Numbered from the stretch's first letter, positions 1 to 11,700 are shown. The stretch is 64,000 nt of DNA from Amyloporia xantha (GCA_036971615.1 JAYKKR010000053.1:62001-126000); one strand, 5' to 3'. Notes: generated by a model not told the origin, from the sequence alone. Numbers and translations are program-made.

Positions 1-335
1 TCTTGTGCCCCTTAAGTTCAATGGCCCACGTCGTCACGGTTGTGGTTTTCACTCCCTCTACATCTTGCCTTAGCGTCTCGAGTCAGTCTGATACACGCTG
101 GAAAAGACACCTTCAGGCTGTCCAATAAGTCTTGCAGCCTCCCTGCTGATGCCGGGATACTTATAATTCAAGATGTCCCTGCCAGAGACTCAGGACTTCT
201 CACAGACGAATCTTTGGATGGAGTGCGATGTGTGTCCCCGTGAGCAGAGAAATTCCAGCTGTGGGTCATTGATCTTATTGTCTCTGTTGTGCTGTTCATC
301 TTGACCGTAGTCAATAGTGGCGTGCTCAAAACATC

Positions 336-564
336 ATGAAGAGCGCCGTCAGCAAGCTCTATGCGATCATTGGTGCCAAAGACCAGGAGCTGGTGCAGGT
401 ACGCCGAAATATTCCTCTTTAAGTGTGATCGGAGGCGCTGAATCGCCGCATGTCGATGCAAGGACATTCCCGAGACCCACGACGTGGACTTGTTCCTCCA
501 GAACCTCACTCGGAAGGCTGCTGCCTTGCGCGACGACCCTACGACGGCTCTCGGAGACACATGA
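336..564 (+). CDS. Small two-exon hypothetical protein
   Basis: I do not recognise this protein. A reading frame starts at ATG 336 (MKSAVSKLYAIIGAKD), meets a GTACGC donor at 399 and an AG acceptor ending at 462, and continues in phase to TGA at 562-564, giving 54 residues. The second exon is rich in charged residues (RKAAALRDDPTTALG) and could form helices. The 64-base intron and the preserved phase support a real gene. It may instead be the 5' remnant of a longer gene, because the protein stops abruptly and nothing convincing follows. Confidence 0.35.
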
Positions 565-1142
565 GGCTGCTGACAGCATGGCATTGACACTGCCACGAGG
601 CCATCCGGTAGGTGCTCGATGCTGTCGACTGTGATCTCGCTCGCTGACGGCCGTAGCTAAGGTGAAGCTCGATGCAGCAATGGGTGGAGATTGCCCCATG
701 GACCTTCAAGTTTAGGCATGCAGGCAGGCATGTAGGCGCAACGTTTATAGGCCATCAATGTATAGTACTACTACCAGTAGCACGGGCCACCGTTGAATGC
801 ATTTGATTCTAGTCATTACAAATTAGTGATTACGGAAGGAACCAATATCCCAACAACTCGCTCTGTAGTGACAGAATAGTGGCTAAGGAGTAAATATCGC
901 GGAGGTGCTACTACTTCTTCTAGTAGAAGCAACATGACAGTCGCTGTGTGGCATAGTGCATGTCGCGGTAGGGCTGCTGTGACGGATCGTGCCCGAGACA
1001 CTATCTAGCAACTAGGTACCGCATCTGATCTCTAGCCGCATGGCGCTGTCCGATGTAGCGGCGACGGCCACGACCTCCACGATATTGGCCAGTGTCCTAC
1101 CTAGTGCCCAGGAAACTAATTTGGCAAAAACGCAGTGCATTA
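565..1142. other. Intergenic, nothing recognised
   Basis: Only short overlapping frames in several phases, with no splice-consistent gene. It includes an AT-rich patch with short imperfect repeats near 760-920. Confidence 0.4.
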
Positions 1143-1836
1143 ATGGAAAGCGAACTCGACAGTCAGCAAAATCCTTCGAGCGACGCCACCACCTTAGCCC
1201 CGCCGGCCGAGCCTGTGCAGCGGGAATATTCTCCCGAAAGTAAGCCTGTCAGAACTCAGAGCTTTCTATGCGGAGCTTATTGCTGATCCTGCGACAGTCG
1301 ACCATCCACCGAGCGTAGAAGAGTGTGCAAGGCGGGGATGGAATCCTTTCGTTCCATGGTTTATTTGGCCTGAAGGAACGTATCCCGGTTTTGGAGGTCC
1401 CCCCATTATTGATTGGGACCTATACACCTTCTATCACCCTCCTGATCCTGCGGCTGCATCATCCGAACCGCTGGACGAGGTGGAGGCCGAACGGCGAAAC
1501 CGCATGGAGGCCGAATGGCGACGCCGCGTGGAGGCTGAATTGCGAGACCGCGTGGAGACCGAACGGCGATCCCGCATGGAGGCTGCCCTGCCTCCTCCCC
1601 TTGAGGCGGAGAGTCTGCGCGAAGAACAACACCCAGAAGGCGACGCGTTCTTAAGATCCGATGGGCCGGGCAGTCCGTCAGTCACCCATCTGGAGCCACA
1701 TTCTTTCTCTCGGGGTCCTTCGCCTCCTCATCTGATGGGACAAGAGCAACAGGCTGTGTTTCGAACGCGCGACGTAGAGCTAGAGATGACGCCGCGCAAA
1801 GTGGTATTGGGGCCTTTTGAACCATCATCCGATTGA
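1143..1836 (+). pseudogene. Orphan relative of the C-terminal part of the HTH proteins (family B copy 1), frameshifted
   Basis: The frame from ATG 1143 (MESELDSQQNPSSDATT) shifts near 1240-1260 into the frame that carries the conserved part and runs to TGA at 1834-1836. The conserved part has WPEGTYPGFGGPPIIDW followed by LYTFYHPPDP, then four tandem eight-residue repeats of the form (M/V)E(A/T)E(R/W/L)R(N/R/D/S)R at about 1480-1580, then LPPPLEAES and VVLGPFEPSSD. The same blocks occur in the same order in the gene at 61591-62181. The only candidate intron at the frame change would be about 20 bases, too short to splice, so I call a frameshift. The PPIID motif also occurs as repeats in the HTH gene at 12948-14326. 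Confidence 0.55.
1480..1590 (+). repeat. Four tandem 24-base coding repeats
   Basis: Imperfect 24-base units coding for eight-residue repeats rich in Glu, Arg and Met. The charge pattern suggests a short alpha-helix. The paralogue at 61591-62181 lacks these repeats, so they expanded in this copy. Confidence 0.7.
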
Positions 1837-2448
1837 AGCAGATCTACACTCTGTCGAAACGCCCCGAACGTACAATAATTCCGCTTCGAAATTTTCACAT
1901 ATGCTCACTCAACTCTAGCAGTAGCGATTAACCAAAGATCTGTATGACCATATTATTTTCCCTTGTTGTCCGTAGCGATGTTCGAAATATGATCTGATTT
2001 CAATTCTCTCACTTTCTCACATGGGAAGAGCTTACATGGCTGCTATATTACTATCGTGAATTTGCATTCCTTGTCGGCTGTTTGTTCAAACCCACCGTCT
2101 TAGTGGCTGAGTGCGCTTTCAAAATCAAATCTATGTCTCGCCTTGCGCATATGTGGCCGCCACTTCCTTCGGTAAATCGCTCGTTGTTCTATCCTTCCTT
2201 GCTTTCAAATCAGGCGATTCACGTCGGCGTCCATTTTTACACCAATGACTAGCTCATATTTTCATTTACCTTGCGGATTGCAACTAGAAATGTACATGTT
2301 GTTGAAGAAGATGCGCACTCATAAATGTACAGGATTATGCAACACGATGAAGTAGTGCACAGGGGTTGAAAATCCCAGTAATTGATTCGCATTGACGAGA
2401 AACGACACTACATAGGCGCAACGTGCATGTGTACATATTGAATATGAA
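1837..2448. other. Intergenic, nothing recognised
   Basis: AT-rich sequence without a supported gene. It separates the family B copy from the cassette read on the minus strand. Confidence 0.4.
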
Positions 2449-3561
2449 TATGGAGATGTGGTACAGGTCGTCATAGGTCCGTGAGACAATACACTCCTGC
2501 ATATCTGCTGTGAATATGTGAGAGCAGTGCTTCGAAGATGACCATTGCAATTTACAACTGTAGGTCAGTTGGTGCTCTTAATGACGGTCTCGGTACTGTA
2601 TAGTACTCATCGACTTGCACCCATGGCCCACGTTGGACCATAGTCAGTAAGGAGCGGCGGCCATCCCTCGAAGCAGCTCGCCTTTTTATTCCATAGCGGC
2701 TGTAGCTCATGTTTGCGCGATAAAAAAAGCAGTCGCACGACGCAAGCAGCACCAGGTATGGGGAGACAGTGTGTCCCGAATATAGTTCCTTCCTCTACAG
2801 AAGGGTTAGACCTCTGTCTCGCAGATGAGTTAGTAAGACAAGTCTTAGTTTAGTTGACAGTTCACCGACCTCCACAGCGCCTGAAACAGCTCGTGCGGCC
2901 TCCATTGCCGATCGGGACTTCGGGCGATTCCACGCCGTGATTGCCCTGTTGACGTAGGCACACTCAAGTACACCTGGCCATTGTAGAGGAAGGTAGTCAG
3001 CTGCTGCGGGATATTCGACGTTGGTAATATGAACGACGCACTTGGATCGTTGATGAAAGGTAGCGCGAACATCAATTGCAGTGCGAGATAATGATGACTT
3101 CATGTTTCCTTGCAGTGAGGACTTCTGGGATGGAACCGCCATTGTCCTCGACGCTTTTAACCATAAGCACTGGCCAGACCCAGTCACTGGAACACAAGGC
3201 AGTCAGCCACTGCGTCAGGCTCCATGTATAGTGGGACGTACTTGTACATTGATGGTGATTGTCTCCCAATCCCAATCATGTCAAAAGGTTTGTCTTCGGC
3301 GGCATGAGCGCCCATGCCTCTGTGGTTCCATTGCGGTCCTTTGGCGGTTGCCGTTACGGAAGTGCGGAGGCAGTGGTTGACGATTGAATCAGGGAGTTCG
3401 AGGTGAAGTTGTGCATGCATATGTATCATCTGTGCGACAGATAGTACTGGAAGGCAACACCACCAGTATCCGAGAATGTGGATTCTGCGTGAACCGTACG
3501 GTCTATGAAGGGGGAGGGGGGGCGAATGCTCCTCGTTACTGGGTGGGATGGGGTCTTTATA
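2449..3561 (-). other. Cassette gene U1 (small variable gene family), probable coding unit
   Basis: Read on the minus strand, a TATAAAG box at 3561-3555 is followed about 165 bases later by the conserved element TCCCTGATTCAATCGTCA (3395-3378) and, 0.95 kb downstream, by the end element (2466-2449). An open frame starts at about 3423 (MHAQLHLELPDSIV). A later segment, near 2850-2990, contains WPGVLECAYVNRAITAW and AARAVSGAVE before a GT donor, matching exon 2 of the intact family members at 7801-8445 and 14809-15502. A final segment (about 2560-2700) contains RGPWVQVDEYY. I could not trace one continuous spliced frame, so it may be decayed or have unusual splicing. Confidence 0.45.
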
Positions 3562-3999
3562 TCCTACTCGGCTAGTAGCATCTGTCGTCAAAGCATACGT
3601 CAATATGTCAGGAGGCCCAGCCAACGCTTTGACCGACGTCTTCCCCTAACTGTCGTGCCATGACTAACGTATGGCTTCGTTTGCTCGAACTTTCGTTAGT
3701 GGACCGACCGCGCAGGAGTGTATCCAAAAAACTAGAATTGACAATCTCTATCTCGAAAAAATGGGAAGAACAAAGCATACATGTGTGAGTCTAGAGAAAC
3801 GGAATAAGAATATGGTTTACACTGACGTGTAATAAGAGGAAATGTGTGTGATGTTTCAAGAGCTTACTACATGCACGATGAACGAAGAGCGTGCACCAGT
3901 GGATACGACGAATGCGACCTGTCGACAAACTGATATGGAGACATGCATAAATGAATGGAATGATGCCGATTTCATGATGATCTCTGAGACACTTGAATC
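3562..3999. other. Intergenic between cassette U1 and the first HTH gene
   Basis: Upstream region of cassette U1; no gene recognised. Confidence 0.4.
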
Positions 4000-5289
4000 T
4001 CAGTATGCCCCCGCTAGCCTCTCGCCTTGTTCAGCTTGAACAAGAGGACTGATTGTTCGCTGGAGAGACTGGTTATGTATTGTTTCATTTGCTTGCGCCA
4101 GGGTATCACGGATAGTGATTAGCTGGTTATATCGAAGCGCCGGGATCAAGTCAGCGTTTCCGTCGAAAAAGGCTACGAGCTTGTCGGCGGCGTGTTTCAT
4201 CTCGGACAATGATGGCATGTGCTTCGAGCGTCGATCATCTTCCCTAGAAACAGTGGGTAAGGGTGGAGAGCTCGACGTAGCATGTAGTTCCACGACCGGT
4301 AGATCTTCAAAGCGCGGAGGTTCATCGCCCATAGGTATATCGTAGGTAGCCCTCCCATCGCCGAGAACGTGCCCTTGACTATCGACCGCAATCATGATCC
4401 ATCTACGCGGTGGAGAAGAAGGGGCATTCGGGTCTACCATAGGAAGGTCTCGCAAGTCCGGATACTCCTCTATCTCGGGGATGTCGTACCTCGTATTCCC
4501 ATCCTTATCGAGGTTCTCCGGGAACGCTGCTATGGCCCGATCGTACGCATCGGGAGCCATGTCTTTTGTGCGATTTGGGTCTCCAGTCCAATTGAACGCC
4601 ATCCTCTTCTCAAGGAAGGATCCTGTGCCAACAAATTGGCCATTTACGATCCCTTCTCGCTTCTTGAAATCTCTGAGCCACGTTCGACTGAGTTTGCATT
4701 GGGAAAACAGAGATTCCCTCTCTTTGATAATCCTTTTAGCCTCGCTCCTTAATAGTGCGTTCGTGAGTTCTGCGCCTTCAGCAGCACGGTCTCGTACACG
4801 ACTTGAAAGCAGTGTCTCAAGACCCGGATATCTCTGTGTGCTACAATTTTCAATGAGGACTAGTTACCGAACTGTCGAGCGAAGTACTAACCTCTTTTTG
4901 AAATATTTGTCAGTCACGAATTTCTTTGGATCTGCCCAAAAGGACTGCCTCTTCAGCGTCTTACTGACAGTACTGCGACTGACACCGAAGACAAGAGCGA
5001 TCGCCTCCTGAGTCATTTTTGGATTGTCCTTTCGATACAGGCAGATCTTTTGGCGATCTAAAGTCGAGACGCGTGCTTTGCGATGCGTCGCGCGTGTGAT
5101 GACACCCGTACGCTGTGGCGAAACAAAAGGGCCCCGGCGTGACGCGGGAACATGGTTGTATATGATTATAGGAGAGCTGCCGCGTGAAGTCCACATGGGC
5201 GAATGGTTCACACTGGAGGCATCAGTGGACCATTGTGGAGGCAAGAGATGGTTTCTGGGATTATGGTGCGCTCGCGAATCTTGTGTCAC
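4000..5289 (-). CDS. HTH protein 1: CENP-B/transposase-type helix-turn-helix domains
   Basis: A likely nuclear DNA-binding protein. The first domain contains TLDRQKICLYRKDNPKMTQE followed by IALVFGVSRSTVSK, the pattern of the psq/CENP-B N-terminal HTH. After a 51-base intron (4891-4841, phase 2) comes a second CENP-B-like HTH with AKRIIKERESLFSQCKLSRT and WLRDFKKREGI. The C-terminal half has DAYDRAIAAFPENLDKDG and acidic-proline stretches (DLPMVDP, DLPVVEL). There is no DDE catalytic domain, so it is not an autonomous transposase. The two mapped exons give 412 codons without an ATG: the 5' end is open and an upstream exon within about 5350-5536 is likely. Its paralogue lies at 12948-14326. 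Function as a regulator is inferred. Confidence 0.75.
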
Positions 5290-5652
5290 AAAAACAGGCT
5301 CTCGATGCGCGTGCGCGATGGAATTTGTCGCAAACGCTAGAGAGCGGTGGACGCCCTATTATTAAATCAGCAACGACCTTCGGAATATACAAGTGACCGA
5401 CAAGTACAGAGTGAATCAAGGACGCTCCCGGATTATCAGAGCCGGAGACGGGACTGTATTGAGAATTGAAAGACATGAACTGGTGTGACTTGTGTGTGTG
5501 CCACTCCGTCCCGTATATCAGGCAGTCAGGAATCACCGGCGAGGTCCGATTACATAAATGGAGCCTCTATGGGGACAACTAGACGCCGCTAACCCTAAGA
5601 TAACGCGCTGCAAATTAATTCAGAAAATAGACCATTTCTGCTGTGATTTATT

Positions 5653-6254
5653 GCCGTTTGCAGTAAAGATGGCGGTGGCGCGTTTCCCGCGCGTTTCGCG
5701 CATATTCCTACCTGAAACTTCCGACCCCATTATCTCGACAACCGCGGTGCGGATTCCTAGACATAGGGGGTGTTTCGGGATCTACTCTTTGAGGGCTTTA
5801 CAGCCCCATAGTTTTTATGCCGAAATGTTCACTTGGTAGCACGCACCTCTAGGGGCCCTTGTAGCTACTTGTTGCCCCTGTATCTCGACAACTACAATGT
5901 ATTTTAACATAATTCTTGAATCAATACATTCTGTGAGAGGCCCAAAAGTGAGCGCCGTTTGCAGTAAAGATGGCGGTGGCGCGTTTCCCGCGCGTTTCGC
6001 GCATATTCCTACCTGAAACTTCCGACCCCATTATCTCGACAACCGCGGTGCGGATTCCTAGACATAGGGGGTGTTTCGGGATCTACTCTTTGAGGGCTTT
6101 ACAGCCCCATAGTTTTTATGCCGAAATGTTCACTTGGTAGCACGCACCTCTAGGGGCCCTTGTAGCTACTTGTTGCCCCTGTATCTCGACAACTACAATG
6201 TATTTTAACATAATTCTTGAATCAATACATTCTGTGAGAGGCCCAAAAGTGAGC
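5653..6254 (+). repeat. Two tandem 301-base copies of the inverted-repeat arm
   Basis: Units 5653-5953 and 5954-6254 appear identical by eye, and the third copy (6993 down to about 6693) is inverted. The near-identity implies recent duplication or gene conversion. Confidence 0.9.
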
Positions 6255-6398
6255 CCCAGCAAAAGAAACCACCGCTGTGTGTGTGTGCATGCATGCAAAA
6301 GATGATCGCCGCGCCGCCACCTTCTGCGTGCGACTTCTTCGCTTATACCGCTATCATAAATCTGCCCTACTATATCTCATAATTCCATGACTCAGCAC

Positions 6399-6568
6399 CG
6401 TACTGGATGCACCAGAGTCCAAGTCACAGTACCAAAGCACTTGTAATCTGCCAGCAGCCATTCAATTGTCTGTCTCTTGCAGCCAGTGTAGCGAGAAATG
6501 GACGAGATATCGGTTGAGTGAGCCATGTTGATCAAGACCTCACAGAGGTCATCTGACAAAGGCTTGCC
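6399..6568 (-). pseudogene. Tc1-like transposase N-terminal fragment
   Basis: Minus-strand translation gives GKPLSDDLCEVLINMAHS, then ISRYTGCKRQTIEWLLADYK, the helix-turn-helix start of fungal Tc1/mariner-type transposases (compare the family pattern IS.YTGVS.R...RIL). The catalytic DDE part is absent, so the element cannot move on its own. Confidence 0.6.
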
Positions 6569-7039
6569 TCAGGCCATCCATAGAAAGACGTCGTGAGTGT
6601 GTCGAGACAAGAGTTGCGGGCAGAAGGTGGCAGCGGGGCAATCATCTTTCGCATACATGCACACACACACAGCGGTGGTTTCTTTTGCTGGGGCTCACTT
6701 TTGGGCCTCTCACAGAATGTATTGATTCAAGAATTATGTTAAAATACATTGTAGTTGTCGAGATACAGGGGCAACAAGTAGCTACAAGGGCCCCTAGAGG
6801 TGCGTGCTACCAAGTGAACATTTCGGCATAAAAACTATGGGGCTGTAAAGCCCTCAAAGAGTAGATCCCGAAACACCCCCTATGTCTAGGAATCCGCACC
6901 GCGGTTGTCGAGATAATGGGGTCGGAAGTTTCAGGTAGGAATATGCGCGAAACGCGCGGGAAACGCGCCACCGCCATCTTTACTGCAAACGGCAATAAAT
7001 TAGCGTTTTTCTGTATTAAGAAATCGTGAGAATTGCATT

Positions 7040-7294
7040 CACTGGGTGCATAGCCCATTTTAGTGCTTGAAAAATCGAGAAACTTATCTTAGAAAGAATC
7101 ATTCTTTTATCTTGGTTTTTCTTATGTCAATATGTGATTCAAAACTTGAGCAAAACATGGAAATATGATGAATTCATGAATAAACTAAGAAAAATTTCAC
7201 ATTTTTCTATGAGAAAAAGGTGTAGAAAAGAATGATTTTGCTCAGGAAATTATTCATGATTTGCTCGGGTATAAAACAGGCTATGCACCCTGTG
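7040..7294. mobile_element. MITE-like AT-rich element
   Basis: The ends are imperfect inverted repeats: CACTGGGTGCATAGCC at the left and, on the opposite strand at the right, CACAGGGTGCATAGCC. The interior of about 210 bases is very AT-rich and non-coding. ATT flanks both ends and could be a 3-base target duplication. Confidence 0.5.
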
Positions 7295-7800
7295 ATTAGA
7301 GGAGCTGGCGCCCCACAGCCTCCAAAATCATGTGCAGGGTGTGCTGGTTTACGACGGGCAATAGAGACACCAGAATTGCTTCATGTTTACCATGGGTGCT
7401 AGCAATTGAGATGGTAGGAGTATTACATAGAGTCGACTAGCAGTACTACGAGTTACTTCAAGTTTTAATACACCAGATCTCATCTTCATTCAAGTTGAGA
7501 AATTTCGTCATACCTGTTCAAAAAACATTAAGTGGAGCTTGAAATAACATTATCATTAGTCTGATTTAAATCCTAGCAGAAATGCTCTAATATGGCGCGC
7601 TTATAACGCGAGAAAAAAGTGGCAGGAGAAACAATTTTGGAAATTTAGCATCGGAATATATGATACATTATGCGGCGTATATTAAGGGAAGTAAAATGGA
7701 GATACAATACGAAGACCGATAAACGCAACTTGAAGGCGAGACAGGTGCAGATGACGATACAAGAATGTTAGAGGATACAGAGAAGCAGACACCACAGCTA
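7295..7800. other. Intergenic, nothing recognised
   Basis: AT-rich sequence downstream of the gene at 7801-8445; no supported coding region. Confidence 0.4.
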
Positions 7801-8445
7801 TTACAAGTCAAGCTCTATGTCTGCTCTGAATACGTTGGAGCCAACCCAATGTATTGAGACAATGTAAATGTCGCCAATTTCGACTTGTCTCGACCCTGCG
7901 ATGTAGTGTGGACACTTTGAGTGTCCATCGTAATAAGCCTGTCTACATGTCTGTGTACGGCTCGGTTTAGTGTCAATAGATGGCTCACGAACTCATAGAA
8001 AACTGACCCGTATCGCCTCGTTTACTGCCCTCCCTGTCTCCACGGCCAACAATGTTCGTGTTAAGTACTGCGTACTTACCTCCCAGTCTATAAACGAGCA
8101 GGGAGAGGCCCCCGGCCACTGCAAATCAGTCAGGATACGCGATGTCTAAAATGTATTACACTGAATAGAGCACACCTGGATGTTTATGACGAGGCTATCC
8201 AACCCCCGAAAAGGTATCGAAGTATCCGTAAGCTGCAAGCCCGTGCCATAAGTAATGAGATGGAGGACTGATATGCCAGATTTCGCAGGTCGTCCACGCA
8301 TGTCGAAGTCAACAGTGAGACCTCTAGGTAGGAACATCAACGGAGCCGCCAGGAATGCCATCGGGATGTCAAGCTGAGGAAGAGGGTACCGAGCCCGAGC
8401 ACGTCGACTGTTCGTCACAGTCAATACTCGTGTTGTCACAGACAT
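7801..8445 (-). CDS. Small variable family member A4 (three exons, 172 aa)
   Basis: Function unknown. Exons 8445-8176, 8118-8008 and 7938-7801 encode 90, 37 and 45 residues plus stop; both introns are phase 0. Exon 1 contains LTVDFDMRGRPAKSGIS and ends SLVINIQ. Exon 2 is WPG...FIDWEVSTQYLTRTLL then AVETGRAVNEAIR. Exon 3 ends with IGDIYIVSIHWVGSNVFRAD and IELDL. The same exon layout and motifs appear in the genes at 11756, 14809 and 16892. No signal peptide or membrane segment is evident. A TATAAA box lies 84 bases upstream of the ATG. Conserved phase with heavily diverged sequence argues for an expressed protein family under fast evolution. Confidence 0.75.
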
Positions 8446-8528
8446 CGCAGCAGATATTCGGATGTTGCAGACACAGGAGGCCTTTGTGAGGACTAGTATT
8501 CTGAAGGCAAGACATCGTCGTTCAGGGG

Positions 8529-8534
8529 TTTATA
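8529..8534 (-). promoter_or_regulatory. TATA box of family member A4
   Basis: TATAAA on the minus strand, 84-89 bases before the ATG at 8445, the spacing seen for the other family members. Confidence 0.55.
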
Positions 8535-8539
8535 AATTC

Positions 8540-10210
8540 CAATACAAAGGGCTTGAGCTGCCTCGTAGAACAGACAAAGCTCGACTGTGCCATGCTTGGA
8601 TGAAGATAGCTTGCGAACCAAAGAGCAAAGCACAGAGAGCGTCTCAAGTTGTTAAGCGAGCGTATGCTCAAAGCAGTCTATCGCTTCGAAAGCTCTTGGG
8701 CTTGACAAGCTTGTTCAAGTCCATCCATTCGGTCCAATTTGTCTGGGAGAATTGCAATGTTACAGCACCAGCGATAGTCTAGGTCCAACAGGAGCGAGCG
8801 CGATACCTAGCGTAACCCAGCCCAAAAGTTAAGCAGCAGCTGAAGCAAGTAATTGCTCCACGGAGGAAGGCGGTTATGATTTGCACAGCAGGGCCCAAAC
8901 CCATAGTGGCCCTTTCCGGTCGGTATTCTTTTCGATTCTTCCCCCAGAGTGCTTAACTTTTGTAGAAAGCGCGTCTTATCGTCCAAGCCGTCCAGAGCAG
9001 AAGGGTATGATGATTGCAGAATCTTGTAGAAAGTACCCCAGATCATGCATGCTCGATCAAGTCTGTGCGGTCAGTCAAAGCAGAATTTTGGAAAGCAGAG
9101 CGTACGTGTTCTAAGAATTTGAGCCATGTCGCATCACCAGATCAGTTGTGCCTCTCCCTCAGGGTAGGATGTTGGCACATAATCGTCCTATGACAGGTCA
9201 GAGATGTAAGCAGATGCTCTCGCCACGAACAAGAGTACAGGTTGTCAGCGCTTCAGCGACAGCGGAGGCTGGTCGTACGTTGGCAAAGCGAGTACGCACG
9301 TGCCCACTGCCCACTGGCAGCGATGCCTCGTTGGCCGTCTCATCCAAACTCCCAGGATCCTACCTATAATGCTCTTATACTTATAAATTCACCTATTCAC
9401 GGCCCCCAATTTACACACAATTGGTGTCCTTCATTCACTATATACGCTGGGTGAAGGGTCTTTCAACTGCAGTCTCACTTCACAATTAGCAGCGCCCCGA
9501 AACAGTCAACGACTATGTTTCCATCAGCCTTTGTGAGCAGAGTGCTATATATTTCCCTCAACTTTCACTGGCTCCTGAGAATGTCTGTAGCCTTTACGAT
9601 GTATTCGGCCAGCAAGCGATCGGTCTTGAGAAGATTTCGTGTTCATCTCACACATAAGGATGACTTCATGTCACAAACGACCTGCTGCAGCAAGCAGGCA
9701 CACAGTTGTGCGTATCTCGTTCATTCATAATACAAGTGAGAGGTAGAGGAGAGACAGATTTTACCCTTCTGCGCCCTATTTGATAGTCATTTGGCTGCAC
9801 TTCGTGCAAATGCTATAATCCCGACAACGATTCTTCTTGCGTGTCGCACACCAGCGCGTTCGATGAACATGCCTCGAGATCCAAGAATGCCGCTCAACAT
9901 TTGATCTGACTAGGCAATGTCCGGCAGAATCTTGTGAATACCCTTGCTCACCCCTGATAACTTCGCCAGACAGTCTATCTGTTCTTCACTTTACAGTGTT
10001 CCGAAGGTCCTTGGACTGTTGTGACACGAGATTGTTGTCTGCTCATGTCTCACGCATTTCTTTCATACATTATAACACTTAGGCTCAGAGGTGCAATATA
10101 CCGGGGCGATTCCTGTGTGTCCAACCGTACGCCGCCTACGTAATCGCGCATGCCGGGAACAACCGTCACTCGGTGTCATCGGTACATCATTGAATAGAAA
10201 CAAGAAACAA
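8540..10210. other. Intergenic, no supported gene
   Basis: Several short open frames in different phases (for example 8462-8782 and 9515-9730) show no family motifs or splice continuity. A decayed cassette cannot be excluded. Confidence 0.35.
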
Positions 10211-11167
10211 GGAGATGTGGTACAAGGCACTCGATTCGCGTGGAAACCTTTTAGACTGGTATGCAATGGCGTGTTAGTCTGACATGCTCAGTGGAACTAA
10301 TATACACGTCTTCTATACTTGTACTGCTTCCAGAGTTCTGTATCACTGTTGGATCAGAAATGCATTCATCGGGTACAAGGAGATAAACCAACCTCAAGGG
10401 CCTTCGGTGCGACCAGCGCAAATTTCTTTCGCGGGTGCATTTGAACTACGCTTCATGCCCCGTAGGACCGGGATCCTACATACTCATGCGCGTGCCGTTG
10501 ATCCAGGGCGCTCCTGGTTAAAAGGTCGTCAGACATGGGATATATCAAGACTTCGACGTGAAATGCGAAGCTGTATCTTGACCAGGATGGTCATAGAGCA
10601 CCAGCGATGATTGAACTGATTACCCACTTCAATGCGTTGCAGTGCCCTGCCCATGGTCCACGATGAAATGCGGCTGGAAGTCCTTGCAAAAAGGATACAT
10701 ATTTCCCACTCGATTGGCATGGGGATTTAGAAGGGAGGTCTGCTTCCGTCTTTGGTCCATTTAATCGCCTATGTCATGGCCCACGTCGAAAGTGCGCTCA
10801 AGCAAATATAGGTTTGGGTGGCTTGAGCGGTAATTCGAACATGCCTCGGTGGTGACAAGTTGGGAACCTTCCTTCACCACACCAAACATGCATTTTTCTA
10901 GTCACCCATGCTCCTGGTGTAGGGCTAGACTACAGCATTCCAACAGTGTCAACAAAGGAATGTGATGAGGGCGGCATAAAACCCTAGCGATTCCTCAGGC
11001 GCTGCACGAAAGCTTTGTTTTGCGACGCTTGATGATTGAATCAGAAAGTCGGGTTCGATGAGTTGATAACACATCGTGTGAATAAAAAGAAAAGGTAAGG
11101 TGCGTGCAGGTATGAAACAGAATTCCGCACTGACATCTGATTGGAAGGAACACCCATCTTCGCCCAA
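10211..11167 (-). other. Cassette U2, probably degenerate
   Basis: On the minus strand the conserved element TTTCTGATTCAATCATCA lies at 11047-11030 and a diverged end element at 10228-10211, in the same order and orientation as in the other cassettes. The element falls in an open frame from about 11080 (MCYQLIEPDFLIQSSS), a different frame from the one used in U1, U4, U6 and U7. No clear TATA box and no complete family exon 2 were found. Confidence 0.4.
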
Positions 11168-11689
11168 TGGGATCCGGCTTCATACCTGGGCGAGGGCTGT
11201 GACCCTGTGGCCGCGGCCGTGTGCCGTCAGGAGTACGCTTTGTCTATACTTTTGATTGAGTCAAATTCTGCCCCGCGGTATATCGCTTACCACTCCAAGC
11301 AGGCGCATGAACTCACAATCAGCTATACTTTGTCTTGCTGATTGAAAACCACGCGTTCGACATGAGTAGGGAAAAATTTACTTACCATCATCTCCGAATG
11401 TGGCCACGCCCTAGTCAAAAGACACGACGATAAAGGAACAAGTCAGCGTGCTCTGATAAGTAATGGGTCGCGATTATAATTCCTGTGCCATATAAAAGGC
11501 TATGGAGACGCTAATGGCATGGAGACGCTAATGGCATGGCGACCTCGGACTGTGGTCAGATAGGAGCCGCGCCACTGGCCCACAGGATGAGAGAGAAGGA
11601 CAATCTCGATCGTGCCACAAGTGTGGACCAACGCTCAGGCCCTTCTGAAACGCGCTTGAGCCAGGTAGAAATAAGCATGGCCCCTACAC
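11168..11689 (+). other. Upstream region of A1 with extra TATA box and short tandem repeat
   Basis: A second TATAAAAGG lies at about 11491. A 17-base unit, ATGGAGACGCTAATGGC, is repeated in tandem at 11502-11535. A 68-residue open frame (11536-11742) precedes A1 and has no family motif; it is probably 5' leader. Confidence 0.4.
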
Positions 11690-11694
11690 CGTAC

Positions 11695-11700
11695 TATAAA
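11695..11700 (+). promoter_or_regulatory. TATA box of family member A1
   Basis: TATAAAGG, 56-61 bases before the ATG at 11756. Confidence 0.55.

Larger units (their letters stand above)
5646..7000. mobile_element. Foldback DNA transposon relic with about 345-base inverted repeats
   Basis: The left end (5646 onward) and right end (ending 7000) are inverted copies of each other starting from ATTTATTGCCGTTTGC. The left arm carries the 301-base unit twice in tandem (5653-5953 and 5954-6254). The inverted identity runs on through a GT-rich tract to about 6305, matching from about 6642 to 6993. The 336-base centre holds a transposase remnant on the minus strand. Open frames within the arms are repeats of one sequence and not separate genes. 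Confidence 0.85.

Noticed and set aside
1240..1260. A 20-base intron in family B copy 1
   Set aside because: GT and AG ends exist, but 20 bases is too short for spliceosomal splicing.
5558..5839. Protein-coding gene in the foldback arm (and its twin at 6807-7058)
   Set aside because: The same open frame is repeated because the DNA is repeated; there is no domain, and the arms are non-coding inverted repeats.
8462..8782. 106-residue plus-strand open frame as a gene
   Set aside because: It overlaps the promoter and TATA box of family gene A4 on the other strand and shows no motif or splice support.
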